Assembly (NCBI RefSeq): GCF_013266695.1
Contig: NZ_JABRXF010000001.1
Span: forward strand, 2,299,736-2,363,735
Length of the DNA: 64,000 bases
Reading direction: 5' to 3'
Source of the DNA: Hongsoonwoonella zoysiae
GTDB taxonomy: Bacteria > Pseudomonadota > Alphaproteobacteria > Rhizobiales > Stappiaceae
Within the stretch, counting starts at the first letter, position 1. The number at the start of each line of letters is the position of its first letter. Position numbers and translations under genes: made by a program. The notes under the pieces were generated by a model. It was not told the origin of the DNA, searched no databases, and was given only the letters and a program-made list of their open reading frames with translations. This document shows, piece by piece, positions 18,257 to 27,312 of the stretch.

Positions 18257-18398
18257 TAAAGCGGCATACCCTTCAACGGCATGAAGCGTTCGCATGGCCC
18301 GGATTCCATTGCCGGTTTCTCGCTCGTCGGATAAAGCGCCTTCCGGTCGGGTTGCAATACCCGACCGATAAGAAATCGGCCCAGGGTCAACGCCATGA

Positions 18399-18439
18399 GC
18401 GTATTCCGTTCAGCTTGATCCAACCTGAACGGAATACGC
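18399..18439. repeat. 15-bp perfect inverted repeat upstream of the EamA gene
   Basis: GCGTATTCCGTTCAG (18399-18413) and its exact reverse complement (18425-18439) flank an 11-base loop. No T-tract follows on either strand. The right arm ends 16 bases before the EamA start codon, so the element may be a bidirectional terminator without U-tract, an operator or a 5'-UTR hairpin. Confidence 0.7.
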
Positions 18440-18455
18440 CCCAAGCGGTCGCATC

Positions 18456-19367
18456 ATGAACAGGCGGATCACACATCTGGCAACGGCGATTGTCGTTTTT
18501 ACTGGCGCTCTCTGGGGCCTTTACTGGTTGCCGGTACGTTCGCTGGCCGAAGCCGGGCTGCCCGGCGCCTGGGGGACGGTTGTCATAACTGCAGCTGCGA
18601 CATTGATGCTGTCTCCACTGGCGTTTCTGCGGCGCCGCCAATTCGCGCGGACAAACCGTGTCGCCCTAGCATCAATCGCTTTGGGCGGCGCGGCCTTTGC
18701 GCTCTACTCGATAGGTTTCGTCTATGGCCGCGTCGCGATCATCATACTTCTCTACTTTCTCACGCCGGTCTGGAGCACGCTGATCGGGCGATACGTGATG
18801 GGCTGGCATACGCCCCGCATGCGGGTGTTGGCCATTCTGGTGGGCCTTGCCGGCCTTGCCGTTATGCTCGGCGCGGACGGGGAACTGCCGGTGCCGCGGG
18901 GGACTGGAGAATGGATGGCATTGATCTCTGGCATCTTGTGGTCTGTCGCGACGACAGGCATGCGCGCGAAATCCGACCTTGAGCCCGTTGCCGCCGCATT
19001 TGTTTTCGCGCTTGGCGCAACGGTTTTGGCCTTGCTGCTCGCTCCCTTGCTAAAACCTTTGCCGGGTGCGTTACCCGGCGAAGGCCTTCTGGCATCTCTC
19101 GGATTGGCCTTTGCAACCGGCGGAATTTGGTGGGGGCTGTCGGTCGGCGGCCTGATGTGGGCGACGGTCCGGCTCGAGCCTGCCCGTGTCGGCATTCTCT
19201 TGATGACGGAAGTCGTGGTCGGCGTGGTGTCTGCTGCCGCACTTGCCGCCGAACATCTAGATCCGCTCGAGATTGCCGGCGGAGCATTGGTTCTTTGCGC
19301 CGGCCTCCTCGAGGTCTGGCCGACACGCAGCGCCGCTGCGGGGCGGTCCGGTTTGGACCCGAAGTGA
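18456..19367 (+). CDS. DMT superfamily transporter (EamA)
   Basis: A 303-residue inner-membrane protein with about ten hydrophobic helices in two EamA repeats; the first repeat includes ITAAATLMLSPLAFL and YFLTPVWSTLIGRY, the second MRAKSDLEPVAAAFVFALGA and ILLMTEVVVGVVSA. The family exports or imports metabolites and amino acids; the substrate cannot be read from sequence. The start ATG follows a 15-bp hairpin. It is convergent with the LysR gene. Confidence 0.88.
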   Translation: MNRRITHLATAIVVFTGALWGLYWLPVRSLAEAGLPGAWGTVVITAAATLMLSPLAFLRRRQFARTNRVALASIALGGAAFALYSIGFVYGRVAIIILLYFLTPVWSTLIGRYVMGWHTPRMRVLAILVGLAGLAVMLGADGELPVPRGTGEWMALISGILWSVATTGMRAKSDLEPVAAAFVFALGATVLALLLAPLLKPLPGALPGEGLLASLGLAFATGGIWWGLSVGGLMWATVRLEPARVGILLMTEVVVGVVSAAALAAEHLDPLEIAGGALVLCAGLLEVWPTRSAAAGRSGLDPK

Positions 19368-19458
19368 AACCGTGGTGAAAGCCCGCTTGGCTCTGCTTGA
19401 CGATTTCCCTTGATATGCCGCACCCGCCGGAAGCGGAATTTCCCCAGGCATTGGCACT

Positions 19459-20418
19459 TCACAAATATGTCCGCTGCTCCATCGGCGTTTCCTCAATGCG
19501 CCTCAGCAGTTCATCCAGCAGCGCCGCTTCGGCGCGGTTCTTCTGCGCGCGCGGATTCCAGACCACATGCACGTCGATGGCCGGCATCTTCTCGTAGGGC
19601 GGGAGCTGCCACAAAAGTCCGTCTTCCATATCGCGCCTGACGACGTGGATCGGCAGCGGGCCGACGCCGAGCCCTGCGATGATCATGCGCCGCACTTCTT
19701 CCAGGTGCGCCGACGTGCCGACGATACGGTCCTCCAGTTCCACCTCGGCACGCATCAACGCGACGGATCTCAGCGCATCTGTCATCTGGTCGGTCACGAA
19801 GCTGACGGAGGATTGTCCGATCAGGTCCTCCTTGGTTAGTCCCTTTCGGCCGAATAGCGGGTGTGTCGGCCCGCAGAACAGACCGAAATACTCGCGGTAA
19901 AGCCGCCGATATTCCAGTTTCGGGCTCTTGTCGCGAACAAGGCATACGCCCATCGAGGCGCGCTGGGCGGTGACGGCGGCAAGCGCCTCCTTGCTGGCTG
20001 CAACGTCGATGGAAAGCGTTGCGCGGGGATGGTCGAAGTGGAATTTCGTCAGCGCATCATCAAACAGCGGGCAGATCACGTGGCTTGCCATGGCAATGCG
20101 TACATGGCCCTGCACCTCGTCGGTCACTTCGCGGATCAGGGTGCCGAGCCTCAGGATCGCGCCATGAATATCGATCGCCTCGCGGTGGAGAAGACGGCCT
20201 GCTTCCGTCAGGCGGTAGCGCCCCGGAGAGCGTTCGATCAGCCGCTTTCCGAGCCGGTCCTCCAGTCGTTTCAGCGCGCTTGAGACCGTCGGCTGTTTCA
20301 GCCGCAGCTTCTCCGCGGCCTCGGTAATGCTTTGGGATTCCGCCAGCACCACGAAGGTCCGCAGCAGATTCCAGTCCAGATCGCGCGCGATCCGCTCGGG
20401 AGTATCGGGTTTCAGCAT
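19459..20418 (-). CDS. LysR family transcriptional regulator
   Basis: A 319-residue LTTR with the N-terminal winged HTH (WNLLRTFVVLAESQSITEAA, then LRLKQPTVSSALKRLEDRLG) and a C-terminal LysR substrate-binding domain. It is divergent from the ten-gene ABC-transporter/amino-compound operon and very probably regulates it. The only plausible start (ATG at 20418) has TATAAT three bases upstream on the minus strand, so the mRNA may be leaderless or the -10 match may be fortuitous. Confidence 0.9.
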   Translation of the reverse strand: MLKPDTPERIARDLDWNLLRTFVVLAESQSITEAAEKLRLKQPTVSSALKRLEDRLGKRLIERSPGRYRLTEAGRLLHREAIDIHGAILRLGTLIREVTDEVQGHVRIAMASHVICPLFDDALTKFHFDHPRATLSIDVAASKEALAAVTAQRASMGVCLVRDKSPKLEYRRLYREYFGLFCGPTHPLFGRKGLTKEDLIGQSSVSFVTDQMTDALRSVALMRAEVELEDRIVGTSAHLEEVRRMIIAGLGVGPLPIHVVRRDMEDGLLWQLPPYEKMPAIDVHVVWNPRAQKNRAEAALLDELLRRIEETPMEQRTYL

Positions 20419-20421
20419 GCC

Positions 20422-20457
20422 ATTATAGTTTCAGTCTATAATTGGAATTTCAATTAT
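20422..20457. promoter_or_regulatory. Nested inverted repeats, candidate LysR operator
   Basis: ATTATAG-N7-CTATAAT (20422-20442) overlaps ATAATTG-N6-CAATTAT (20438-20457) in the lysR/ABC intergenic region. The second contains the T-N11-A pattern of LysR sites. TATAAT at 20437-20442 also sits within the overlap and could be the operon -10. Confidence 0.55.
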
Positions 20458-20524
20458 CTATTTTGTGAATGCTCTCAATCCTGCGAACGTAAGGTGTCGC
20501 TGGTCGTGCGGGAGGGTGAGGTTC

Positions 20525-21391
20525 ATGTCGGTCGAAGCGCGTGAGGCAAGGCAGCCATGGGTCTTGCTGTCTCCGGCGCTCACAGCGGTGCTTCTACTTT
20601 TGTTCGTCCCGCTCGCCTTCATCGTCGTTTATTCGTTCTGGCTCAGAACGGCGACGGGGGCGGATCAGGCGGGTTTTTATCTCGACAATTGGAACGAAGC
20701 GCTCACCGACCCGTTTTATCGCGACATTCTTCTCAACACGCTGAAAATCGCCGGCATCACGACGGTCGTCTGCGCGTTGATGGGTTATCCGGCGGCCTAT
20801 TTCATTGCCCGCTCGAAGGGCAACAAGGTCATCCTTCTTCTTCTGCTGATGCTGCCCTTCTGGATCAGCTACATCATCCGCACGATGTCATGGATCAACA
20901 TCCTCGGCGTTTCGGGGGCCTTCAATACGGCGCTTTTGTCGCTCGGTATCATCTCCGAACCGGTCCAGATGCTTTACAACGAAACGACGGTCATCCTCGG
21001 GCTTGTTCACTTCCTGCTGCCCTTCATGGTGCTCAACGTCTACGTGAGTCTCGAAGGCATTGACGAGACGCTGGAAGACGCCGCCTGTTCGCTTGGCGCG
21101 ACCCGCTGGAAAAGCTTTCTTGAGATAACATTGCCGCTCTCGCTGCCGGGTCTTGCCGCGGGCGGGCTGCTCTGCTTCGTGCTGGGGGCGGGCACCTACA
21201 TCACGCCGCTCGTTCTTGGCGGGCCGACGGACGCCATGTTCGCCAACCTCGTGTTCGAGGCGATTATCACCCAGCTCGACTGGCCGCTCGGTTCCGCGCT
21301 TTCGCTCATGCTTCTTGCCGTGCTCGGCGCGCTGGTGCTCATCTACAACCACTATCTCGGCATGGCGCAGCTCATGAAGGGGCTAGGCTGA
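20525..21391 (+). CDS. ABC transporter permease, spermidine/putrescine type (PotB-like)
   Basis: First gene of the operon. A 288-residue inner-membrane permease with six hydrophobic helices and the cytoplasmic EAA loop (ETLEDAACSLGATRWKSF). Similar to PotB of polyamine or opine importers. I chose the ATG at 20525 because GGAGGGTGAGG lies upstream; the frame is open from 20465. It overlaps the next permease by one base (TGATG). Confidence 0.92.
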   Translation: MSVEAREARQPWVLLSPALTAVLLLLFVPLAFIVVYSFWLRTATGADQAGFYLDNWNEALTDPFYRDILLNTLKIAGITTVVCALMGYPAAYFIARSKGNKVILLLLLMLPFWISYIIRTMSWINILGVSGAFNTALLSLGIISEPVQMLYNETTVILGLVHFLLPFMVLNVYVSLEGIDETLEDAACSLGATRWKSFLEITLPLSLPGLAAGGLLCFVLGAGTYITPLVLGGPTDAMFANLVFEAIITQLDWPLGSALSLMLLAVLGALVLIYNHYLGMAQLMKGLG

Positions 21392-22176
21392 TGGGCTGGA
21401 ACCTCGTGCGCGCCTGGACGTTCCTCGTCTATATTTTCATGTTCCTGCCGGTGGCGGTGGTGGTGCTGCTGAGCTTCAACGCCAGCCAGTTCGGCAGCTT
21501 CCCCATGACTGGCGTTTCCCTGCGCTGGTTCGTGGAACTTGCGCAAAACGATGCGATCCTGCGCGCCTTTCGCACCTCGCTCGTCCTCGGTGCACTGACG
21601 GCGATCATCTCCACGACGCTTGGCGTTCTCGCAAGTCTTGCTCTTGTCCGATACAACGTGCCGGGCCGCAACGTCATTTCCACGCTCCTGATCGCGCCGA
21701 TCCTGGTGCCGGAAGTGGTGCTGGCGGTCGCGCTCCTGCTTTTTCTCAACTTCCTGTCGATCAACAAGAGCTTCCTCCTGCTCCTGCTGGGTCACGTCAT
21801 CTTCACGCTGCCCTTCGTCATCCTCGTTGTGCAGGCGCGTCTCGTTGGCATTCGCCGCGATGTGGAGGAGGCGGCGATGAGCCTTGGCGCAAGCCCGGTA
21901 CAGACGTTCTTCCAGATCACGCTGCCGCTTCTGGCGCCCGCCGTATTCGCGGGCATGCTCTTCGCCTTCACCATCAGCTTTGACGACATCACCGGCACGC
22001 TTTTCTGGAAGCCGGGCGGGGTGGAAACGGTGCCCACCCAGATTTTCGCCATGCTGCGCAACTCGATCTCGCCGGAGATCAACGCGCTCGGCACCGTGAT
22101 GATCGTTCTCACCGTCGGGCTGCCCCTTCTGGGGCTGGCGATCGCCCGGCGTATGGCAGCGGCGCGCGGTGGATAG
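21391..22176 (+). CDS. ABC transporter permease, spermidine/putrescine type (PotC-like)
   Basis: A 261-residue second permease with EAA loop (DVEEAAMSLGASPVQTFF) and the PotC-like start RAWTFLVYIFMFLPVAVVVL. It forms the heterodimeric membrane channel with the preceding gene product, and translation is coupled by the one-base overlap. The binding-protein gene follows after 45 bases. Confidence 0.92.
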   Translation: MGWNLVRAWTFLVYIFMFLPVAVVVLLSFNASQFGSFPMTGVSLRWFVELAQNDAILRAFRTSLVLGALTAIISTTLGVLASLALVRYNVPGRNVISTLLIAPILVPEVVLAVALLLFLNFLSINKSFLLLLLGHVIFTLPFVILVVQARLVGIRRDVEEAAMSLGASPVQTFFQITLPLLAPAVFAGMLFAFTISFDDITGTLFWKPGGVETVPTQIFAMLRNSISPEINALGTVMIVLTVGLPLLGLAIARRMAAARGG

Positions 22177-22221
22177 GCCGCGCCGATAACAAACCGCAAG
22201 AACCGGAAAGAGGGGAATACG

Positions 22222-23361
22222 ATGGACAATACCAAGCGCTACGAGCGTCTGCGCGAACGCTATATGAACGGTGATCTCGACCGCCGGAAGTTTCTCGGCC
22301 TGATCGGTGCAGCCGGCCTTGCCTATGGCCTGCACACGCCGTTTGCCCGCTACGCCCATGCGGCGGTGGAGGAGGTCCGTTTCGACGGCTGGGGCGGCGT
22401 GGTGTCGGAGGCGTTCCGCGAATATGCATTCGAGCCCTACACCAAGGAAACGGGTATCAACGTCGTCGATGGCACTTTCGGCGGCGCGGATGAATATCTA
22501 GCGCGCGTGAAGGCCAGCCAGCCGGGCGAATACAATATCGCCCATCTGTCGGGCGTCTTCGATTACGCGCGCTACCACAACCTCGGGCTCAGCTCCACGC
22601 TCAACGAAGACAACATCCCGAACCTTCAGTACGTCATTCCGAAGCTGGTCGACGTCTTCAGGGGTGTGACGGACGGCAAGCTTTCCTGTGTGCCTTACGA
22701 CTACGGCACGACGGGCCTCGCCTATAATCGCAAGCACATCTCCGACGAGGAGATGAAGGAAAAGGGTGCGCGCATCCTCATCGACGAGAAGCTGAAGGGC
22801 AAGATCGGCGGCTGGAGCGACTGGCGCACGCGTATCTGGTACGCCTCGCTGCAGACGGATCAGGATCCTAACAACGCGACCGATATGGACGCCGTGTGGG
22901 AGGCGATCCGCACGCACAGGGACCTTGCGCTGAAATACTGGGGGTCGGGCGCGGAACTCATGAGCCTGCTGGCGGAAGAGGAAATCTACGTCACCGAAGG
23001 CTGGTCGGGCCGTATCTACGCGTTGCAGGAGCAGGGCCACGACATCGGCTACATGGACCCGCCGAACGGCTTCGGCTGGCAGGAGTGCCTCTTCGTCATC
23101 AAGGGCTCGCCCATGGAGGCTTGCGAGGAACTGCTGAATTTCATGCTCGCGCCGGAAACCTCCATCGCCGTTGCCGAAGGTCAGAACTATCCGCCCGCGC
23201 TCGACCCGACCAAGGTCGATCTTGGAGCCAAGATCCCGACACTTCCCGCCTTCGACCCGACGGGCAAGCTGGCCGGGCTCACCTTCGCCAATCCGGATTA
23301 CTGGAACAGCCACGAGCAGGAGTGGTCGAAGACCTTCGGCCGTATCCAGAAGGGCTACTGA
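22222..23361 (+). CDS. Periplasmic substrate-binding protein (PotD-like, Tat signal)
   Basis: A 379-residue solute-binding protein of the spermidine/putrescine or SBP_8 group. The N-terminus carries a twin-arginine motif (DRRKFLGLIGAAGLA), so export is probably by Tat, ending near YAHA. The mature domain has FDGWGGVVSEAFREYAFEPY and SCVPYDYGTTGLAYN, typical of cluster D polyamine binders. AGAGGGG precedes the ATG. The ligand is not fixed by sequence; its neighbours point to a polyamine or an amino-acid amide. Confidence 0.9.
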   Translation: MDNTKRYERLRERYMNGDLDRRKFLGLIGAAGLAYGLHTPFARYAHAAVEEVRFDGWGGVVSEAFREYAFEPYTKETGINVVDGTFGGADEYLARVKASQPGEYNIAHLSGVFDYARYHNLGLSSTLNEDNIPNLQYVIPKLVDVFRGVTDGKLSCVPYDYGTTGLAYNRKHISDEEMKEKGARILIDEKLKGKIGGWSDWRTRIWYASLQTDQDPNNATDMDAVWEAIRTHRDLALKYWGSGAELMSLLAEEEIYVTEGWSGRIYALQEQGHDIGYMDPPNGFGWQECLFVIKGSPMEACEELLNFMLAPETSIAVAEGQNYPPALDPTKVDLGAKIPTLPAFDPTGKLAGLTFANPDYWNSHEQEWSKTFGRIQKGY

Positions 23362-23443
23362 ACGTCCCCATCGCCACTGCCGTCCGCGCCCCTTCGTGCG
23401 GGCGGCACCTCATGATTCTCGCATCTGATCGCGGAGAAAACGC

Positions 23444-24526
23444 GTGAGCGCCGTTACCCTGAAGGACATCGTCAAGCGCTTCGGCGATTTCACGGCCGTG
23501 CACCGCATGTCCATGGAAATTCCCGAAGGCAGCTTCGTGACGCTGCTCGGCCCCTCCGGCTGCGGCAAGACCACCACCTTGCGCATGATCGCAGGACTTC
23601 TCGACCCGAGCGAGGGTGAGATTTCGATCAAGGGCCGGCGCGTCAATGATGTGCCGATCCACAAGCGCAATCTCGGTATCGTCTTCCAGAATTACGCGCT
23701 CTTTCCGCACAAGACGGTGGCGGAGAACATCGCCTTCGGCCTGAAATACCGCGATGTGCCGAAGGAGGAGGCGAAAAAGCGCGTCGCGCAAGCGCTGGAG
23801 CTTGTCCAGCTTCCTGATGTGGGCGATCGCTATCCAAAGCAGCTTTCGGGCGGCCAGCAGCAGCGCATCGCGCTTGCCCGCGCGATTGTCATAGAGCCGG
23901 ACGTGCTTCTTCTCGACGAGCCGCTTTCCGCGCTCGATGCCAACCTTCGCGAGGATATGCGGGTAGAGCTTAAGCGCATCCAGCACCGCATCGGTATCAC
24001 CACGGTCTTCGTGACGCATGATCAGTCCGAAGCGCTGGCGATGTCGGATCGCATCGTCGTCATGTCGCAAGGCCGGGTGGAGCAGGCGGGCGCGCCGGAA
24101 GAGGTCTATAACACGCCCGAGACGGAGTTCGTCGCGCAGTTCCTGGGTTCTTCAAACATTCTGGAGGGCACGAGCAACGGCGCGTCGGGAGATGAGGTTG
24201 CCATCGAGACTGCCGGCTTCGGGCTTATAGCGGTGCCGAAGTCACGTGCGCCGAAACTGAACGGCAGCGGACCGGTGAAACTCGTCATCCGGGCGGAGAA
24301 ACTGCATCTGGCGAAACCGGAAACGGACCCTGACGGCCAGATCGCCGTTGACGGCGTCGTGGAAACGGTGGACTACCAGGGGCAGGCGGCGCGTTATTTC
24401 GTGCGCGTCGGCGACCTTCAGCTTCAGGCGATAAACATGATCGACGATCACCCCTTCAACGAGGGCGACACGGTGTCCGTGCGCATACGCCCGCGCGATT
24501 GCGCGGCGCTGCCGGAGGCCCGTTGA
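23444..24526 (+). CDS. ABC transporter ATP-binding protein (PotA-like)
   Basis: A 360-residue ATPase for the importer. Walker [11 protein letters not shown]-loop FQNYALFPH, signature [14 protein letters not shown] and Walker [13 protein letters not shown] are intact; a C-terminal TOBE domain follows from about 270. The frame opens with GTG. It overlaps the aminotransferase gene by one base (TGATG), linking uptake with catabolism. Confidence 0.94.
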   Translation: MSAVTLKDIVKRFGDFTAVHRMSMEIPEGSFVTLLGPSGCGKTTTLRMIAGLLDPSEGEISIKGRRVNDVPIHKRNLGIVFQNYALFPHKTVAENIAFGLKYRDVPKEEAKKRVAQALELVQLPDVGDRYPKQLSGGQQQRIALARAIVIEPDVLLLDEPLSALDANLREDMRVELKRIQHRIGITTVFVTHDQSEALAMSDRIVVMSQGRVEQAGAPEEVYNTPETEFVAQFLGSSNILEGTSNGASGDEVAIETAGFGLIAVPKSRAPKLNGSGPVKLVIRAEKLHLAKPETDPDGQIAVDGVVETVDYQGQAARYFVRVGDLQLQAINMIDDHPFNEGDTVSVRIRPRDCAALPEAR

Positions 24527-25884
24527 TGCCTTCCTCCGCCAAGAAATCCTATCTCTTCTACCAGACGCGCCGCCGCCGCCCGATGCTCGATCAGGCAAGG
24601 GGCGTCTACATGTGGGATGTGGACGGCAAGCGCTATCTCGACGGCTCATCCGGCGCGATGGTCTGCAACATCGGCCATTCCAACCCGCATGTTCTTGAGG
24701 CTATGCGCAGACAGATGGAAAAATCCACCTTTGGCTACCGCCTTCATTTCGAGACGGAACCCGCCGAGCGCCTGGCCGAAAAGACGGCCTCGCTCACCCC
24801 GGAAGGGCTCGACAAGGTGTTCTTCGTCTCCGGCGGGTCGGAGGCGGTTGAAAGCGCGATAAAGCTCGCCCGCCAGCATGCCGTGGCGGTGGGCGAGGCG
24901 CAGCGCTGGAAAGTGATCTCGCGTCAGCCGAGTTATCACGGATGCACGCTGGGCGCGCTGGCGTTGACGGGCTATGCGCCGCTGACAGCCCCCTTCGACG
25001 CCATGATGCGGCCCATGCCGAAGATCCCGGCGCCGCGTGCCTATCTCGACGGGCTTGACCCTGAAAACGAGGCGACGGGCCATCACTACGCCGACATGCT
25101 GGAGGAAAGAATCCAGCAGGAAGGGCCGGAAACGGTGCTTGCCTTCATCAACGAGCCGGTCGGCGGCGCCTCCACCGGCGCGCTTGTTCCGCCGGCGGGC
25201 TACATGCGCCGCATCCGCGAGATCTGCGACCGCTATGGCGTGCTTCTCATCCATGACGAGGTGATGACGGGCGGTGGGCGCACGGGCCGCTTCTTCGGTG
25301 CCGATCATTGGGGCGTCGCGCCGGATATCATCGCGATTTCCAAGGGGTTCGCCGCCGGTTACGCGCCGCTGGGGGCCATGGTCGCGCATGAGAAAATCGT
25401 GAATCCGGTGCTGGACGCGGGCGGATTTCTGCATGGTTTCACCTATGCGGGAAATCCGCTCGCCTGCGCAGCCGGTCTTGCCGTGATCGAGGAAATCGAG
25501 ACGAAGGGCATGATGGAAAATGCCGCTCGCGTCGGCGATATCCTGAAATCCCGGCTTTCGGCCCTCATGCAGCGTTACCCGATTGTGGGCGACGTTCGCG
25601 GCAAGGGTCTCATGCTGGCATTCGAGCTGGTTGCCAATCGCGAGACGATGCAGCCCTTGCCGAGGGAACTCGGCGCTTTCGACAGGCTGGTGGAGATCGC
25701 CTACGACAATGGCCTGATCATCTATTCGCGCCGCACGCGCGGCGGATACGAGGGCGATCATTTCATGGTCTGTCCGCCGATGATCGCCACGGAAGATCAC
25801 GTGGAAGAAATCATGGACGGCCTCACCCGGTCTCTCGATACCTTCATGGCAGAGGCCGGCCCCGCTCTTGCAGCCTGCGCGTGA
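24526..25884 (+). CDS. Class III aminotransferase (PLP-dependent, aspartate aminotransferase family)
   Basis: A 452-residue fold-type I transaminase. Lys273 in ISKGFAAGYAPLGAM is the PLP lysine; LLIHDEVMTGGGRTG is the cofactor-binding Asp strand and VSGGSEAVESAIKLA the phosphate site. Such enzymes act on omega- or beta-amino groups (beta-alanine, GABA, putrescine, taurine), usually with pyruvate. The ATG at 24526 overlaps the potA stop by one base. Since a BKACE gene follows, the product may be a beta-keto acid, which would require a beta-amino acid substrate. Confidence 0.9.
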   Translation: MPSSAKKSYLFYQTRRRRPMLDQARGVYMWDVDGKRYLDGSSGAMVCNIGHSNPHVLEAMRRQMEKSTFGYRLHFETEPAERLAEKTASLTPEGLDKVFFVSGGSEAVESAIKLARQHAVAVGEAQRWKVISRQPSYHGCTLGALALTGYAPLTAPFDAMMRPMPKIPAPRAYLDGLDPENEATGHHYADMLEERIQQEGPETVLAFINEPVGGASTGALVPPAGYMRRIREICDRYGVLLIHDEVMTGGGRTGRFFGADHWGVAPDIIAISKGFAAGYAPLGAMVAHEKIVNPVLDAGGFLHGFTYAGNPLACAAGLAVIEEIETKGMMENAARVGDILKSRLSALMQRYPIVGDVRGKGLMLAFELVANRETMQPLPRELGAFDRLVEIAYDNGLIIYSRRTRGGYEGDHFMVCPPMIATEDHVEEIMDGLTRSLDTFMAEAGPALAACA

Positions 25885-25894
25885 CGGATAATTC

Positions 25895-26821
25895 ATGAGC
25901 AAGATCATCATCACCTGCGCCGTCACGGGCTCCATCCATACGCCGTCCATGTCGCCGCATCTTCCCGTTACGGCGGCTGAAATCGCGGGTCAGGCGCTGG
26001 GCGCGGCGGAAGCCGGCGCCGCCATTCTGCATCTGCACGCCCGCGATCCGGAGACCGGCTATCCCTCATCCTCGCCCGCGCATTTCATGGCCTTCCTTCC
26101 CGAGATCAAGCGCCGGACGGATGCCGTCGTGAACATCACGACGGGGGGAAGCGCCATCATGGCGCTTGACGACAGGCTGGCGGCCGCACGCGCCGCCGAG
26201 CCGGAAATGTGTTCGCTCAACATGGGCTCGATGAATTTCGCGCTCTATCCCATGGCGGTGCGTGAGCGCGAGTGGCGCCACGACTGGGAAAAGCCGTTCC
26301 TGGAAAATTCCGACGATCTCGTCTTCAAGAACACACCGCGCGACATCGCCACCGTTCTGACCGACCTCGGTCAGAAGCACGGCGCGCGTTTCGAGTTCGA
26401 GTGTTATGATCTGAGCCACCTCTACATGCTCCGCCATTTCGCGGATCGTGGCATGGTCAAGCCACCATTCTTCATCCAGTTCGTCTTCGGCGTCCTCGGC
26501 GGCATGGGTGCCGATCCCGAAAACCTCACGCATATGAAACGTATGGCAGACAAGCTTTTCGGTGGCGACTACATGTTCTCCGTGCTAGCCGCCGGGAGGC
26601 AGCAAATGCCGCTTGCCTCCATGTCGGCGGCCATGGGCGGTCATGTTCGCGTCGGGCTTGAGGACAGTCTCTTCATAGAAAAGGGCAAGCTCGCCCGTTC
26701 CAACGCGGAACAGGTGACGAGGATAAGGGAAATCGTGGAGCGGCTCGGGCGCGAGGTGGCAACACCTGGCGAGGTTCGCGAGATGCTCGGCCTCAAGGGC
26801 CCGGACAAGACGGCGTTTTGA
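25895..26821 (+). CDS. BKACE family 3-keto-acid cleavage enzyme (DUF849)
   Basis: A 308-residue Zn-dependent TIM-barrel enzyme of the beta-keto acid cleavage family. It reacts a beta-keto acid with acetyl-CoA to give acetoacetate and a shortened acyl-CoA. The zinc pair is His46/His48 in LHLHARDP; NITTGGSAIM and FEFECYDLSHLYML are also conserved. Family members differ in substrate (3-keto-5-aminohexanoate, dehydrocarnitine and others). Ten bases after the aminotransferase and two before the GNAT gene. Confidence 0.9.
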   Translation: MSKIIITCAVTGSIHTPSMSPHLPVTAAEIAGQALGAAEAGAAILHLHARDPETGYPSSSPAHFMAFLPEIKRRTDAVVNITTGGSAIMALDDRLAAARAAEPEMCSLNMGSMNFALYPMAVREREWRHDWEKPFLENSDDLVFKNTPRDIATVLTDLGQKHGARFEFECYDLSHLYMLRHFADRGMVKPPFFIQFVFGVLGGMGADPENLTHMKRMADKLFGGDYMFSVLAAGRQQMPLASMSAAMGGHVRVGLEDSLFIEKGKLARSNAEQVTRIREIVERLGREVATPGEVREMLGLKGPDKTAF

Positions 26822-26823
26822 CT

Positions 26824-27312
26824 ATGGCAGGTATCGTCGTCCGAAAGGCCGGGCGTGAGGATGTTGCTGCCCTGAATCTTGCCCTTGCCAGGCTCTCCGC
26901 CGATATCGGCGACGATCACGGCGCGAGTGAGGCCGATCTTCTGTGCCATGGCTTCGGGCCGGAGAAGGCGTTTCAGGCGCTCCTGGCGGAGGATCGTGAA
27001 ACTGGCGAGGTTCTGGGCGTTGCCGTCTATTCTCCGGTCTTCTCGACGGTGCGTGCGGGTGCCGGATTTTATGTGTCGGACCTTTGGGTGTCGCATTCCG
27101 CCCGCGGCATGGGGCTCGGCAAACGGCTTTTGGGGCAGGTTATCGCGCAGGCCCCAAAGGATTGGGCGGTTCGCTTCCTGAAGCTTGCGGTCTATGACGA
27201 CAACGCCTCGGCGCGCGCCTTTTACGACCGTCTCGGATTCGAATCGGACCCGCAGGAAACCTACCTTTCGCTTGCGGGCGAGGCATTGGACGCCCTGAAG
27301 GAAACGTCATGA
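26824..27312 (+). CDS. GNAT family N-acetyltransferase
   Basis: A 162-residue acetyl-CoA-dependent acyltransferase. YVSDLWVSHSARGMGLGKRLL holds the R/Q-x-x-G-x-G/A acetyl-CoA loop, and DDNASARAFYDRLGFE is the family C-terminal signature. Resembles diamine/polyamine N-acetyltransferases. The ATG at 26824 is preferred to a TTG six bases upstream. Overlaps the deacetylase-like gene by ATGA, so the operon encodes both acetylating and deacetylating activities. Confidence 0.85.
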   Translation: MAGIVVRKAGREDVAALNLALARLSADIGDDHGASEADLLCHGFGPEKAFQALLAEDRETGEVLGVAVYSPVFSTVRAGAGFYVSDLWVSHSARGMGLGKRLLGQVIAQAPKDWAVRFLKLAVYDDNASARAFYDRLGFESDPQETYLSLAGEALDALKETS

